Of a stretch of DNA of 64,000 nt, positions 17,791 to 26,647 are shown in pieces. Position 1 is the first letter of the stretch. Every line of letters begins with the position of its first letter. Source of the stretch: CAHJWH01 sp965198905 (GTDB lineage: Bacteria > Pseudomonadota > Alphaproteobacteria > Caulobacterales > Caulobacteraceae); the NCBI GenBank assembly GCA_965198905.1, contig OZ240678.1, positions 1,178,001 through 1,242,000 of the forward strand, read 5' to 3'. The notes beneath the pieces are model-generated. The model was not told the origin of the DNA and did not search any database. It saw nothing but the letters and a program-made list of their open reading frames with translations. The position numbers were made by a program, and so were the translations under genes.

Positions 17791-18309
17791 TCAAACCGGC
17801 TGAGGATAGGCCACGTGAGGCGAGATCAGGCCTAGGGGGACCGTGGTGGCGTTCTTGACGCTGCGCACGACGATCCGGCTCTCCACGTTGGACACCAGGC
17901 CGAGCGACAGCAGCTTTTCGCGCAGGAAGTCGTCGAAGGCGTGCATGTCGCGAGTGACCACGCGCAGCACATAGTCCATGCCGCCGGTCACCGTGGCGCA
18001 CTGGGTCACCTCTGGCCAGACGGCCACCGCCCTCTCGAACGCCTCCAGGTTCTCCTTGGTGGGCAGCACCAGCTTGATCTCGGCATAGACCTCGAAGCCC
18101 AGGCCGAGCTGCTCCCGGTCGAGCAGGGTGACGCGCCCCAGAATCACGCCGACGTCCTCCAGCCGCTTGATCCGGCGCCAGCAGGGCGAGGAGGACAACC
18201 CGACGCGCTCGGCGATCTCGGCCACCGACAGGGCCGCATCGTGCTGGATCAGATCCAGGATCTTGGCGTCCACCGCGTCGAGGACCTCGGGCAAGGCGTT
18301 CTCCTGCAT
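17791..18309 (-). CDS. Lrp/AsnC-family transcriptional regulator
   Basis: 172 residues from ATG 18309 (a GTG at 18354 would add 15). The N-terminal HTH is LDAVDAKILDLIQHDAALSV followed by IAERVGLSSSPCWRRIKRLE, and the C-terminal RAM domain contains VTGGMDYVLRVVTRDMHAFD. Lrp/AsnC proteins form octamers and sense amino acids. The CWRRIKRLE recognition helix is shared with many alphaproteobacterial regulators of amino-acid catabolism. Nothing obviously related to amino-acid use is adjacent, so the target may be elsewhere or the gene itself. Confidence 0.9.
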   Translation of the reverse strand: MQENALPEVLDAVDAKILDLIQHDAALSVAEIAERVGLSSSPCWRRIKRLEDVGVILGRVTLLDREQLGLGFEVYAEIKLVLPTKENLEAFERAVAVWPEVTQCATVTGGMDYVLRVVTRDMHAFDDFLREKLLSLGLVSNVESRIVVRSVKNATTVPLGLISPHVAYPQPV

Positions 18310-18448
18310 AGGCCGATCTGGGGTCGGACTTTGCTCTGGCGCGTGGGTTGGCACGGGAGTTGTGGACGATCAAGCCTCCAGACGCAGCCTGCACCTGGGC
18401 CGACGCTCACGCTGTCGCGCCCGCGCGGATGGGGGTATCGAGGCTTTC

Positions 18449-20044
18449 ATGACGACGACCTCCATGGGGCGAGACGCTGCGAAGACCCGGAACGGCCGTC
18501 CGGATCAGGGTCTGGAGAGGGGACGGACGCCGCACCTGCCGGCCATGGCGCTGGCGGCCGTGGCGATCCTAGGCGTCGCCCTGGCGCTCGAAGTGGGGCT
18601 GGAAGGCCACGACCCCTTCTGGCTCGACGAGAGCTGGACCGGGGGCATCATCAGCCAGCCGAGTTGGCGCGACACCTTCCACCAGATCTACGCCGACGTG
18701 AACGCGCCGCTCTACTACGTGGTGGTGCGGGTCTGGAGCGGCCTGTTCGGACTGTCCGACGCGGCGCTGCGCGCGCCCAGCCTGATCTTCGCCGCGGCGA
18801 TCCCCCTGGCGGCGGCGCTGGCGCCCGTTCCTGGCCTCACCCGGGCGCAGCGCCTGGGCTGGGCGGCGGTGCTGGCCTGGTGGTTCCCGACCCTCTGCTA
18901 CGCGCAGGAGGCGCGCTGCTACGCCCTGCTGCTGCTGGTCTGCACCCTGCAGACCATCGCCTTCGTCCGTCTGATGGCCAAGCCGGGCCTGGGCCGGGCC
19001 GCCGTCTGGGCGGCGCTCGGGGCCGTGGCCATCCTGACCCACTACGACGCGCTCTATCTGGACCTGGCGCAGGGGCTGATCTATCTGGCGTGCTCCCCTC
19101 TGCCGGCGTTAAAGACCTGGCCGGCGGCGCTGGCCTTCGCGCCGGCGTTCGGCTGGCTGGCCTTCCACTGGCCCCGCATCGCCCAGTTCGCCCGCCCCGA
19201 CATCGCCTGGTACTCGCCCCTGCACACGGCCGAATTGCCCGCCATCGGCGACTATATGACCGACGGCGGTCCCTTGATGGCGCGGTGGCTGCCGGCGCTC
19301 GGCATCGCGGCTCTAAGCCTGCGTCTGGCGCCCTGGCCGCGTCCAGCCGCGCCGTCTCGCCCGCAGGCTCCAATTGGGTGGGCGGTGCTCGCAGCGGCGC
19401 TGGCGGCGGCGGCGATGGTCGGGGTGGGCTTCGTGCGACCGAGCTTCACCTTCCGCTATCTGACGCCGAGCGAGCCGGGGCTGCTGCTCGGTCTGGTTTG
19501 GACGATCAGCGCATTGGCGCGGCGCGGCGCGGCGCGCCTGGCCATTGCCATGCTGGCTGCGGTCTATCTAGGGATCAGCGGGTGGATGCTGGCGCACCAC
19601 CTGCGCATGGCGCCCAAGCGCTACAACTTCGAGGCCGCCTCGCAGGCGCTGGCCCTGTCGCGGCCATCGCGTCTGGTCTTCCTGTGGGACCATCCGGTCG
19701 ATCCGATCCTGAAGCCGGAGCAATTGGCCGCGCTCGGCGGGTTCTTCCTGCACCGGACGGGATCGACCGTCGTCGTCGACCCCGTGGTGCTGAAGCCCGG
19801 CGAGGATCCCAACGTACGCCTGCGTCAGGAGGCGACACCCCCCGGTTCGACCATCCTGTGGCTCTACGATACGGTGGTGAAAGGCACGGCGGCGATCTCG
19901 TATCCCCCGCAGCCCCGCCGCCTGGCCCCAGGGAGCCTATGTCGGCAGTATGCGGGCGGCCGCTTCGGCGTGCTCGCCTGCATCCGGTCGCCCGAGTCCG
20001 AAACCTACCAGCGCGCCGGCATGCAGCCGCAGGGATCGCCGTAG
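18449..20044 (+). CDS. Membrane glycosyltransferase, GT39/ArnT-like
   Basis: 531 residues from ATG 18449. After a short cytosolic N-terminus there are about 10-12 hydrophobic segments. The first periplasmic loop has the acidic motif FWLDESW, the catalytic Asp-Glu of the PMT/ArnT superfamily, and a later YAQEARCYALLLL is a signature of the related DUF2723/PMT_2 group. Such enzymes move sugars from polyprenyl-phosphate to lipid or protein at the periplasmic face. Acceptor and sugar are unknown. The last 40 bases overlap, tail to tail, with the gene for a secreted protein on the other strand. Confidence 0.78.
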   Translation: MTTTSMGRDAAKTRNGRPDQGLERGRTPHLPAMALAAVAILGVALALEVGLEGHDPFWLDESWTGGIISQPSWRDTFHQIYADVNAPLYYVVVRVWSGLFGLSDAALRAPSLIFAAAIPLAAALAPVPGLTRAQRLGWAAVLAWWFPTLCYAQEARCYALLLLVCTLQTIAFVRLMAKPGLGRAAVWAALGAVAILTHYDALYLDLAQGLIYLACSPLPALKTWPAALAFAPAFGWLAFHWPRIAQFARPDIAWYSPLHTAELPAIGDYMTDGGPLMARWLPALGIAALSLRLAPWPRPAAPSRPQAPIGWAVLAAALAAAAMVGVGFVRPSFTFRYLTPSEPGLLLGLVWTISALARRGAARLAIAMLAAVYLGISGWMLAHHLRMAPKRYNFEAASQALALSRPSRLVFLWDHPVDPILKPEQLAALGGFFLHRTGSTVVVDPVVLKPGEDPNVRLRQEATPPGSTILWLYDTVVKGTAAISYPPQPRRLAPGSLCRQYAGGRFGVLACIRSPESETYQRAGMQPQGSP

Positions 20045-20454
20045 CCCTGGCCCATCGGCGGCGGCGGAGGGCCATAGCCGTAGCCCGGCGGACCCTCGTC
20101 GCCGAAATCGGCCGGCGGCGGGGCGTGGGGACGCGCGACGAAGCGGCCGCCGCCCTGTTCGCCGCAACCGCCGCCCGTCGGCACGCCGAGATGAGCGCCC
20201 GCGCCCAGGTCCACACCCAGCACGGTCACGCCGGCATTAGCCCCGAGCAGGGTGAAGGAGCCGCCTCCGCAGGAACCAGCCGCGTAATACCCTTCATCCC
20301 GATACCCTTCGTCGCGGTTGCCCTGCTGGTAGGCGTAGGGCGGGGGCGGTAGATAACCCTCCGGGTACTCCGGCTGCGCCTGGGCGAGGCTCCCCCCTCC
20401 CGCCAGGGCCAAACCGATGGCGGACGCCAAAGCCGCCTTGAAGCCTAACCTCAT
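20005..20454 (-). CDS. Gly/Pro-rich secreted protein of unknown function
   Basis: 149 residues from ATG at 20454. A signal peptide is clear: MRLGFKAALASAIGLALAGG, with probable cleavage after SLAQAQ. The mature part is Pro/Tyr/Gly-rich (PPPPYAYQQ, YGYGPPPPPMGQGYG), with four cysteines, two of them near the end (CGCMPARW), and a more ordered core GSFTLLGANAGVTVLGVDLG resembling short periplasmic repeats in Caulobacterales proteins. Probably periplasmic or surface-associated. No catalytic motif. It overlaps the glycosyltransferase gene at the 3' ends by 40 bases. Confidence 0.6.
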   Translation of the reverse strand: MRLGFKAALASAIGLALAGGGSLAQAQPEYPEGYLPPPPYAYQQGNRDEGYRDEGYYAAGSCGGGSFTLLGANAGVTVLGVDLGAGAHLGVPTGGGCGEQGGGRFVARPHAPPPADFGDEGPPGYGYGPPPPPMGQGYGDPCGCMPARW

Positions 20455-20591
20455 GTGCCGATCCCGATCCGTCGTGTTCGTAGCCGCAGGCGAGAAGACA
20501 GCGGTCAGCCGCTCGCCCCAATCCTGCAAGATCACGCACGTCCGCGCCCCGGAACGCCAAGACTTTCACCCTCGAGTTGAAGAGGGCGTAG

Positions 20592-20735
20592 TCAGACGAA
20601 ACGCCAAGCCAGATAGGCGGCCCCAAGGGCGACCAGGATGACCAGCACCGCAGGCGCCAGGAGGACAGGATCGGCGATCAAGGCCTGGACGACCTCGACG
20701 AGCCACGACAACCAGGGCCGGGTCTGCTTCGCCAC
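20592..20735 (-). CDS. 47-residue membrane protein (small ORF)
   Basis: GTG-started frame on the minus strand, with GGAAGAG 7 bases upstream. The product begins MAKQTRPWLSWLVEVVQALI and continues ADPVLLAPAVLVILVALGAA then YLAWRFV. It has an amphipathic N-terminal helix and one strong transmembrane helix at about residues 24-43. Composition and codon choice fit a real gene. It has no assignable function. It diverges from the VOC protein gene over a 314-base AT-rich region. Support: start signal, hydrophobicity and compact fit; not tested by homology. Confidence 0.5.
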   Translation of the reverse strand: MAKQTRPWLSWLVEVVQALIADPVLLAPAVLVILVALGAAYLAWRFV

Positions 20736-21049
20736 GATGATCTCTTCCGCCAGGATCGATCTCGAAATCAGATCGTCACGATGAGGCGATTTCTAAGCTC
20801 TCGCAATCAGTCTTATGTGACTGATCCAAGTTAATCCTCAACCGATTGCAGGTTTGCAAAAGCAATCTAAACACGATTGTCTAGCGGTCAGTTTGGGAAG
20901 GAGCTGGGGCGGGCTGACACCGGTGATGCAGGGTGCGTTCATATCGGCCATTTGACGGTGACCTCGACGAAGTCAGCGGCGACGAATCGGAGCGCACATT
21001 GACTCCGTGGGGCCAAGCTGAGAACGTAAAGAGAACGGAGGTGTGTACC
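20736..21049. other. Intergenic region with probable divergent promoters
   Basis: 314 bases without a gene, more AT-rich than its surroundings between 20760 and 20880. It contains an inverted repeat GATTGC-N12-GCAATC at 20844-20867 and a smaller one ATCAG-N9-CTGAT at about 20806-20825, either of which could be an operator. GGAGG sits before the VOC gene start at 21050. The region must hold promoters for the small membrane gene on the left and the VOC gene on the right. No RNA gene or -35/-10 pair was recognised with confidence. Confidence 0.4.
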
Positions 21050-21391
21050 ATGCGGCAGGACGGCAAGATCGACTACGTGGAGTTTCCGGCCGGCGACATG
21101 GGCGCCGTCCAGACCTTCTATCGCGAGGCGCTGGGCTGGAGCTTTGTGGACTACGGCTCGACCTACGCCAGCTTCGCCGAAGGGGTGGATGGAGGCTTCG
21201 ACGCGGATGCGGCCGAGCAGCCCAAAGCGCCGCTGGTCGTGATCTACGCGGTCGACCTGGAGGCGACCTTGGCCAAGGTGCGGGCGGCGGGGGGCGAGAT
21301 CGTCAAGCCGATCTTCGCCTTCCCGGGCGGACGGCGCTTCCACTTCTGCGATCCGTCGGGCAACGAATTGGCGGTGTTCACGCCCGACTGA
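21050..21391 (+). CDS. VOC-family (glyoxalase/bleomycin-resistance fold) protein
   Basis: 113 residues from ATG 21050, which has GGAGG 9 bases upstream; the frame is open further upstream but has no good start there. It is a two-module beta-alpha-beta-beta-beta protein: YVEFPAGDMGAVQTFYREAL for the first strand and helix, and FPGGRRFHFCDPSGNELAVF as the last strands. The DPxGNELAVF end is typical of the family. VOC proteins include glyoxalases, dioxygenases and antibiotic-binding proteins; residues here do not decide among them. Confidence 0.85.
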   Translation: MRQDGKIDYVEFPAGDMGAVQTFYREALGWSFVDYGSTYASFAEGVDGGFDADAAEQPKAPLVVIYAVDLEATLAKVRAAGGEIVKPIFAFPGGRRFHFCDPSGNELAVFTPD

Positions 21392-21394
21392 AGT

Positions 21395-22279
21395 TCAGCG
21401 ACGGGCCACGCTCGCCGGATCGAAGCGGGGGTGGAACGGGCGGGGCGTGTAGCCGAAGTCGCGGGCGGCGGGGCCGGCGTCGAAGGCGAGGTCCTCGCTC
21501 ATCCGGCCGCCCATGGCCGCGGTGGCGCCGGGCAGCCAGGGGCGGACGATCGCCAGCCCCAGCCGCCACAGCGGCGGCGGCAGGCCGACCAGCCGGGGCG
21601 GCCGACCCAGCGCCTCGAAGATGCGCCGAGCCATGGCGCGATAGCTCAGCGTCTCCCCGCCGGGCAGGGCGTAGGTGCGGTCGACGGCGGACGGGGCGTC
21701 CAGGGCCTGCAGCACCGCCTGCGCCAGATCGTCCGCGTGTACCGGCTGGCGGAGGCCCTCGCCCCGCCCCGCCAACGGCAGCACGCCGAAGCGTGCGATC
21801 AGCTCCGCCAGGCGCGAAACGTTACGATCCTCCCCTTCCGCATAGATCAGGGTGGGGCGGAGGATCGTCCAGGCGACGCCTCGGGCGGCGCAAGCCGCCA
21901 TCACGGCATCCTCTCCCTCCCCCAACCGCGCGGCGACTGCGCGCTCCTCAGCGACGGGCGAGGCCGCCTTGGTCAGCCGGCTTGTGGAGGAGACCGCCAC
22001 CAGCCGCTTGGCGCCGGTGGCCAGCAGGGCGTCGAGCGCCTGGGGAAGAAGCCAGATCGGCGACAGGCTGAGCACCGCCTCCACCTGCGGCAGCCGGCCG
22101 GCGACGTTTGGATCGGCGACGTCGGCGGCGATCCAGGTCGCCCCCGGACAGGCGAGGGCGCGGTCCGCGCCCGGCGGGCTTCGGCTCACCGCGACGTAGG
22201 CGGTGTCCGCAGGCGGCGGGGCGGCGAGCAGGCGGCGGCCGATCAGGCTCGTGGCGCCTAGCACCAGAATGGTGCGCAT
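21395..22279 (-). CDS. NAD(P)-dependent sugar-nucleotide epimerase/complex-I assembly-like SDR
   Basis: 294 residues from ATG 22279. An extended/atypical SDR: the Rossmann motif is LVLGATSLIGRRLL near residues 5-18, and SSTSRLTK replaces the canonical catalytic Ser and Tyr region, with RPTLIYAEGED following. The pattern RPTxIYG and HADDLAQAVLQAL is that of NAD-binding epimerase-like proteins related to NDUFA9. The lack of an obvious YxxxK suggests a binding rather than classic dehydrogenase role, or an altered active site. Convergent with the VOC gene (3-base gap) and divergent from pmbA. Confidence 0.75.
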   Translation of the reverse strand: MRTILVLGATSLIGRRLLAAPPPADTAYVAVSRSPPGADRALACPGATWIAADVADPNVAGRLPQVEAVLSLSPIWLLPQALDALLATGAKRLVAVSSTSRLTKAASPVAEERAVAARLGEGEDAVMAACAARGVAWTILRPTLIYAEGEDRNVSRLAELIARFGVLPLAGRGEGLRQPVHADDLAQAVLQALDAPSAVDRTYALPGGETLSYRAMARRIFEALGRPPRLVGLPPPLWRLGLAIVRPWLPGATAAMGGRMSEDLAFDAGPAARDFGYTPRPFHPRFDPASVARR

Positions 22280-22395
22280 CGATGAGCTGTCTCCAGAGGA
22301 CGCGCAGGGTTTCGGCCGGCGAGGCCGCCTGCGCAACCCACCGTGTGCGCTTGCACGCCGGGCGCGCGGCGGCCATATCGCGACCTCCCGCCAAG

Positions 22396-23745
22396 ATGGA
22401 GACCCCGCCCCGGATGGACCGCGACCTGTTGCACGACATGGTGTCTCTGGCGCTGCGCGAGGGCGCGGACGCCGCCGAGGTCGCCATGGCCGAGCGCCGG
22501 TCCCTGGGCGTCACGGTGCGCCTCGGCGAGCTGGAGGAGGTGGAGCGCGAGGAGAGCCGCGACCTCGGCCTGCGCGTCTTCGTGGGACAGCGGCAGGCGG
22601 TGGTGTCGGGCTCCGACCTGTCGGCGCCGGCGCGCGTGAAGCTGGTGGAACGGGCGGTGGCCATGGCGCGCGTAGCCCCGGAGGACCCCTATGCCGGGTT
22701 CGCGCCGCGTGAGAGGCTGGCGCAGGGACCGTCCCCCGATCTCGACCTCTACGACCCCACCGAGTTCGGCGCCGACGCATTGGAACAGCGCGCCCGCATC
22801 GCCGAAGACGTCGTGCGGGCCACGCCGGGCGTCACCAACACCGATGGCGCGTCGGCCAGCTACAGTCAGGGCGGATGGGCCCTGGTGACCAGCGGCGGGT
22901 TTGAGGGCGGGGTGACCGCGTCCAGCTTCTCCCTGTCGGCCTCGGCGATCGCCGGCGAAGGCGGCGGCATGGAGCGCGGCGGCGAAGGCCGCTCCACCCG
23001 CCACGCGGACGACCTGCCGGCGCCCGACTCCATCGGGGCTGAAGCGGCGCGGCGCGCGGTCGCCCGGCTCGGCGCGCGTAAGATCGACAGTCGCAAGGCC
23101 CCGGTGATCTTTGAGAACCGCCAAGCCAATTCGCTGATCGGTCCGTTCGTCGGCGCGATCTCGGGGCCTGCCGTGGCGCGGGGCGTCTCGTTCCTGAAGG
23201 ACAAGCTCGGCCAGGCGGTGTTCAGCCCCTCCATCACGATCACCGACAATCCCTTTCGCAAGCGTGGACTGGGCTCCACCGCGTTTGACGACGAGGGCGT
23301 GGAGGTGCGTGAACGCGCCCTGGTGCAGGACGGGGTGGTGACCACCTGGCTGCTGAACTCGTCGTCGGCCCGCCAGCTCGAGCTTGAGACCACCGGTCAC
23401 GCGTCGCGGGGGTTGGCCGGCCCGCCCGGCGTGTCGGTGCACAACCTCACCGTCCAGCCCGGAACGAGCTCGCTGGAACAGCTCATGGCGGACGCCGGCG
23501 AGGGGTTGCTGGTCACCTCGATGTTCGGCCCCTCGCTGAACGCCAACACCGGCGACTGGTCCGCCGGCGTCTCGGGCGTCTGGTTCGAGGGCGGTCAGGC
23601 CGCCTACCCGGTGACCGAGATCACCGTGGCGGGCAATCTGCTGGACATCTACGCCCGGCTGGTCCCTGGCGCCGACCTGGAAATCCGCGGAGCCAACAAC
23701 TCACCCTCGCTGCTGGTGGATGGGCTGGCCATCGCCGGCCGATGA
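22396..23745 (+). CDS. pmbA: TldD/PmbA family metalloprotease, PmbA
   Basis: 449 residues from ATG 22396; ATG 22414 is close behind. PmbA (TldE) partners TldD in a heterodimeric protease that degrades unstructured peptides and matures some RiPPs. The chain has the family pattern: REGADAAEVAMAERRSLGV near the start, FGADALEQRARIAEDVV in the helical part, and the C-terminal LNSSSARQLELETTGHASRG then FGPSLNANTGDWSAGVSGVW. No tldD is present in the window. The stop overlaps the next gene's ATG by 4 bases (ATGA), so the two are co-translated. Confidence 0.92.
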   Translation: METPPRMDRDLLHDMVSLALREGADAAEVAMAERRSLGVTVRLGELEEVEREESRDLGLRVFVGQRQAVVSGSDLSAPARVKLVERAVAMARVAPEDPYAGFAPRERLAQGPSPDLDLYDPTEFGADALEQRARIAEDVVRATPGVTNTDGASASYSQGGWALVTSGGFEGGVTASSFSLSASAIAGEGGGMERGGEGRSTRHADDLPAPDSIGAEAARRAVARLGARKIDSRKAPVIFENRQANSLIGPFVGAISGPAVARGVSFLKDKLGQAVFSPSITITDNPFRKRGLGSTAFDDEGVEVRERALVQDGVVTTWLLNSSSARQLELETTGHASRGLAGPPGVSVHNLTVQPGTSSLEQLMADAGEGLLVTSMFGPSLNANTGDWSAGVSGVWFEGGQAAYPVTEITVAGNLLDIYARLVPGADLEIRGANNSPSLLVDGLAIAGR

Positions 23746-24578
23746 GTGAGGCGCCGGTCTCCGCGGGCCGGGCCAAGGTCGTCGACGCTCGGGGAGACCT
23801 GGAGCTGGTCTGCGAAGTGGTTCGCGCCGCGGGCCGCGTGGCGTTGGACCATCGGAAGCGTGGGCTGAAGGTGCAGCGAAAGGCCGACGGCTCGCCCGTC
23901 ACCGATGGCGATCTGGCGGTCGACGCCCTTCTGAAGCGCGAGTTGCTGGCGGCGCGGCCGGATTACGGCTGGCTGTCGGAGGAGACGCCCGATGATCCGG
24001 CGCGGCTCGACCGGGCGCGGCTGTTCATCGTGGATCCGGTCGACGGCACCACCGCCTACGTTAAGGGCAAGCCATGGTTTGCGGTGTCGGTCGCGGTGGT
24101 CGAGGCGGGGCGCCCGATCGCAGGCGTGGTCTTCGCGCCTGCGCTGGACGAGATGTACGCGGCGGCCGAGGGTGGGGGAGCCTGCTGCAACGGGGAGCCG
24201 ATCCACGCCAGCCCGGCCACGCAGCTCAAGGATTGCGCCATGCTGGCGCCGGCCAACGTCTTCGACGACAAGCGATGGGGTGATCCGTGGCCCGCCATGC
24301 GGGTGGGACAGCGCAGCGCGCTCGCCTACCGCATGGCTCTCGTAGCCGCGGGACGTTTCGATGCGGCGATGTCGCTGGGTTGGAAGAACGATTGGGACAT
24401 CGCAGCGGGGGACCTGATCGCGCGCGAGGCCGGGGCCCTGACCAGCGACCAGAACGGGCGCCCGTTGGCGTTCAACACGCCGCGTGCGCGCAATGCGGGT
24501 CTGGTGTGCGCGGCCCCTGGGCTCGCGGCGTTGATCTTGGCCCGCACCACGCCTATCGAACTGGCCGTCGAAAGCTGA
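23742..24578 (+). CDS. Inositol-monophosphatase-family phosphatase (CysQ/IMPase-like)
   Basis: 278 residues. The metal-binding motifs of the Li-sensitive phosphatase superfamily are present: SEETPDD (Glu), then IVDPVDGTTAYVKG (DPxDGT) and a late WDIAAGDLIAREAGA (WDxAAG). These coordinate Mg and the phosphate nucleophile water. It could be a 3'(2'),5'-bisphosphate nucleotidase (CysQ), which recycles PAP from sulfate assimilation, or an inositol/histidinol phosphatase; the pmbA-cysQ-DUF4170 order seen in alphaproteobacteria leans to CysQ. Overlaps pmbA by 4 bases. Confidence 0.85.
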   Translation: MSEAPVSAGRAKVVDARGDLELVCEVVRAAGRVALDHRKRGLKVQRKADGSPVTDGDLAVDALLKRELLAARPDYGWLSEETPDDPARLDRARLFIVDPVDGTTAYVKGKPWFAVSVAVVEAGRPIAGVVFAPALDEMYAAAEGGGACCNGEPIHASPATQLKDCAMLAPANVFDDKRWGDPWPAMRVGQRSALAYRMALVAAGRFDAAMSLGWKNDWDIAAGDLIAREAGALTSDQNGRPLAFNTPRARNAGLVCAAPGLAALILARTTPIELAVES

Positions 24579-24616
24579 CCCGCCTGCGGGTCGGCCGGCC
24601 CGCGGGGACGCAACGG

Positions 24617-24856
24617 ATGACGGATGAGAGCGGCGCGCAGCTCCTGCACCTGGTGATCGGCGGCGAGCTGAAGCGCGTCGGCGGTCAGGAGTTTCGCGAT
24701 CCGAGCCGCGTCGAGTTTGTGGGCGCGTATCCCAACTATGAGACCGCCCGCACCGCCTGGAAGGCCCGCGCCCAGGCCACCGTCGACAATGCGCTGATGC
24801 GCTACTTCATCATCCACGCCCATCGCCTGCTCGATCCGAGCCAGGAGGGGCTGTAG
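24617..24856 (+). CDS. DUF4170 domain protein
   Basis: 79 residues from ATG 24617: LLHLVIGGELKRVGGQEFRD, then VEFVGAYPNYETARTAWKAR, then AQATVDNALMRYFIIHAHRL. This is the complete DUF4170 domain, a small alphaproteobacterial family of unknown function often encoded after a CysQ-like gene. It is predicted soluble, with an alpha/beta fold and no signal peptide. It follows the phosphatase by 38 bases and is convergent with the asparagine-synthase paralog 2 (11-base gap). Confidence 0.85.
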   Translation: MTDESGAQLLHLVIGGELKRVGGQEFRDPSRVEFVGAYPNYETARTAWKARAQATVDNALMRYFIIHAHRLLDPSQEGL

Positions 24857-24867
24857 CCCTCGGCGGA

Positions 24868-26643
24868 TCAGCCGCCGAGCACCGCCTCCGCCGCCTCCGT
24901 CCGTGTCGCTCCGCCGACGTGGATCGTCCACCACAGGGCGTAGAACAGCAGCGGCCAGCGCGATCCCGCCTGGGCCGGGTCGGTGAAGACCGCCGTCGCG
25001 GCGCCCGGCTTGCACAACTCGCGCACGCCCTCCACCGCCCCCACTCGGGGCGCGAGCGCTGCGGCGCGGGGCGCGATCCAGGCCTGGACCGGTACGGTGA
25101 AGCCCTGCTTGTGGGCGAACGCATCCGCAGCGGGGCAGACCCGGGCCAGCCAGCGGCGCAGCAGCCACTTGCCGTGGCGCCCGCGCACCTTCAGCCCGTC
25201 CGGCAGCTGCAGAGCGAACGCCGCCACCGCGGGGTCCAAAAAGGGCGTGCGGCCCTCCAAACCCTGCGCCATCAGGCTGCGGTCGAGCTTGAGCAGCAGG
25301 TCGTGCGGCAGCCAGGCGGCCATGTCCGCGTACTGGGCCTGTTGCAACGAGGTGAGGCCCGCAGGCCGACCCTCGACGCTCGCCGCCCGCCAGCGCGACA
25401 GCGCGCCCGCGCCGCCGTCCTCCAGGAAGGGCGCACGCACCTGGGGCTCGGCGGGCCGTCCGCCGAACAGGCGGGGGCGCAGCGCCCGGCGGTAGCGGCC
25501 GTAACCGCCGAACAGTTCGTCTCCGCCTTCGCCTGTGAGCACGACGGTGAGCGTGTCCTTGGCCGCCTCCGCCAGCTTCCAGGTGGGCAGGCTGGCGAAA
25601 TCGGTGGTGGGGTCGTCCAGCGCCCAGGCCACCTCCGGCGCGATGCGCCAGAAGTCCTGCGCGTCGAATCGGGTCTCCCGCCAGTCGAGGTCCAGCGCCC
25701 GGGCCACCCGCTCCGCTGCCGCCCGCTCGTCGGCCGCGCCGGGCGCGTCGAAGCCGCAGGTGTAGGCCACCACCCGCCGGGTGTTCAGCCGCGCCATCAG
25801 CGTGGCCACCGCCGCGCTGTCCACGCCCCCGGACAAGAACAGGCCGTAGGGGACGTCGGCGCGCTGGTGCACCGCCACGCTGTCCTCCAGCACAGCGTCC
25901 AGCTGCGTCAGCGCCTCGTGCTCCGCGATCAGCCGGGGTGGCCGCATGCGCGAGGTTGCGGGTTGCAGCGGCGAGGCCGCCCGCGGCGCTGCGGCTGCGT
26001 CCAGCGCCTCGCCGGGGGCGACGCGGCGCACCCCCTGGAAGATCGTGCGACGGCCGAGCACATAGTTCAGCGCCAGCAGTTCCTCCGCCGCCTCGCGCAC
26101 CACCCTCGGACGCTCGCCCACGAGCAGGGCCCGGGGTTCGGAGGCGAAGGCGAGGGCTCGGCCGGTCTGGCGAAGATAGAGCGGCTTGATGCCGAAGGGG
26201 TCGCGGGCGATCAGCGCCGGTGTGCGATTCCCCCGCAGACACAGGGCGTACATGCCCCGCAGCTCGCCGAGCGCCACCGGCCCCTGCCGCGCGAACAAAT
26301 GCAGCAGCGGTTCGAAGTCGGAGCCCGTGGCGAGTTCTGGACCCAGGCCGTGGCGGGCGATCAGCTCGATATAGTTGTAGATCTCCCCGTTTCCGATCAC
26401 TCCAACATCACCCGAATGCAGCGGCTGCCAACCGCCCTCCAGATCGATGATCGAGAGTCGGGCATGGGCGAGGGCGTAGCCGGGACCGACCTCCAGCCGC
26501 ACGCCGTTCGGCCCGCGGTGGGCGATCGCGCCGATCATCCGGGCGATCGTCTCCCGGTCGGTCGCTTCGCGCTCCAACGTTTCGGCGTCACCGCCCGGGG
26601 TCACGGCGCCCGTGGGGCGCAGAAGGCCGGCTATGCCGCACAT
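24868..26643 (-). CDS. Asparagine synthase (glutamine-hydrolysing), paralog 2
   Basis: 591 residues beginning MCGIAGLLRPTG, with Cys2 as nucleophile. The amidotransferase domain has HRGPNGVRLEVGPGYALAHA and GNGEIYNY; the synthetase domain has SGGVDSAAV near residue 270, GEGGDELFGGYGRY and EGRTPFLDPAV. It is clearly distinct from paralog 1 at 12371, so the two are separate lineages rather than a recent duplication. It lies directly downstream (4-base gap) of a GT4 glycosyltransferase, suggesting it amidates a glycan or glycan precursor. AsnB proper cannot be excluded. Confidence 0.85.
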   Translation of the reverse strand: MCGIAGLLRPTGAVTPGGDAETLEREATDRETIARMIGAIAHRGPNGVRLEVGPGYALAHARLSIIDLEGGWQPLHSGDVGVIGNGEIYNYIELIARHGLGPELATGSDFEPLLHLFARQGPVALGELRGMYALCLRGNRTPALIARDPFGIKPLYLRQTGRALAFASEPRALLVGERPRVVREAAEELLALNYVLGRRTIFQGVRRVAPGEALDAAAAPRAASPLQPATSRMRPPRLIAEHEALTQLDAVLEDSVAVHQRADVPYGLFLSGGVDSAAVATLMARLNTRRVVAYTCGFDAPGAADERAAAERVARALDLDWRETRFDAQDFWRIAPEVAWALDDPTTDFASLPTWKLAEAAKDTLTVVLTGEGGDELFGGYGRYRRALRPRLFGGRPAEPQVRAPFLEDGGAGALSRWRAASVEGRPAGLTSLQQAQYADMAAWLPHDLLLKLDRSLMAQGLEGRTPFLDPAVAAFALQLPDGLKVRGRHGKWLLRRWLARVCPAADAFAHKQGFTVPVQAWIAPRAAALAPRVGAVEGVRELCKPGAATAVFTDPAQAGSRWPLLFYALWWTIHVGGATRTEAAEAVLGG

Positions 26644-26647
26644 GGGC

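Noticed and set aside
17941..20352. A very long plus-strand open frame (over 800 codons)
   Set aside because: It runs antisense to the Lrp gene and in another frame of the glycosyltransferase gene, with Arg/Gly/Pro-rich translation typical of high-GC shadow frames and no recognisable domain.
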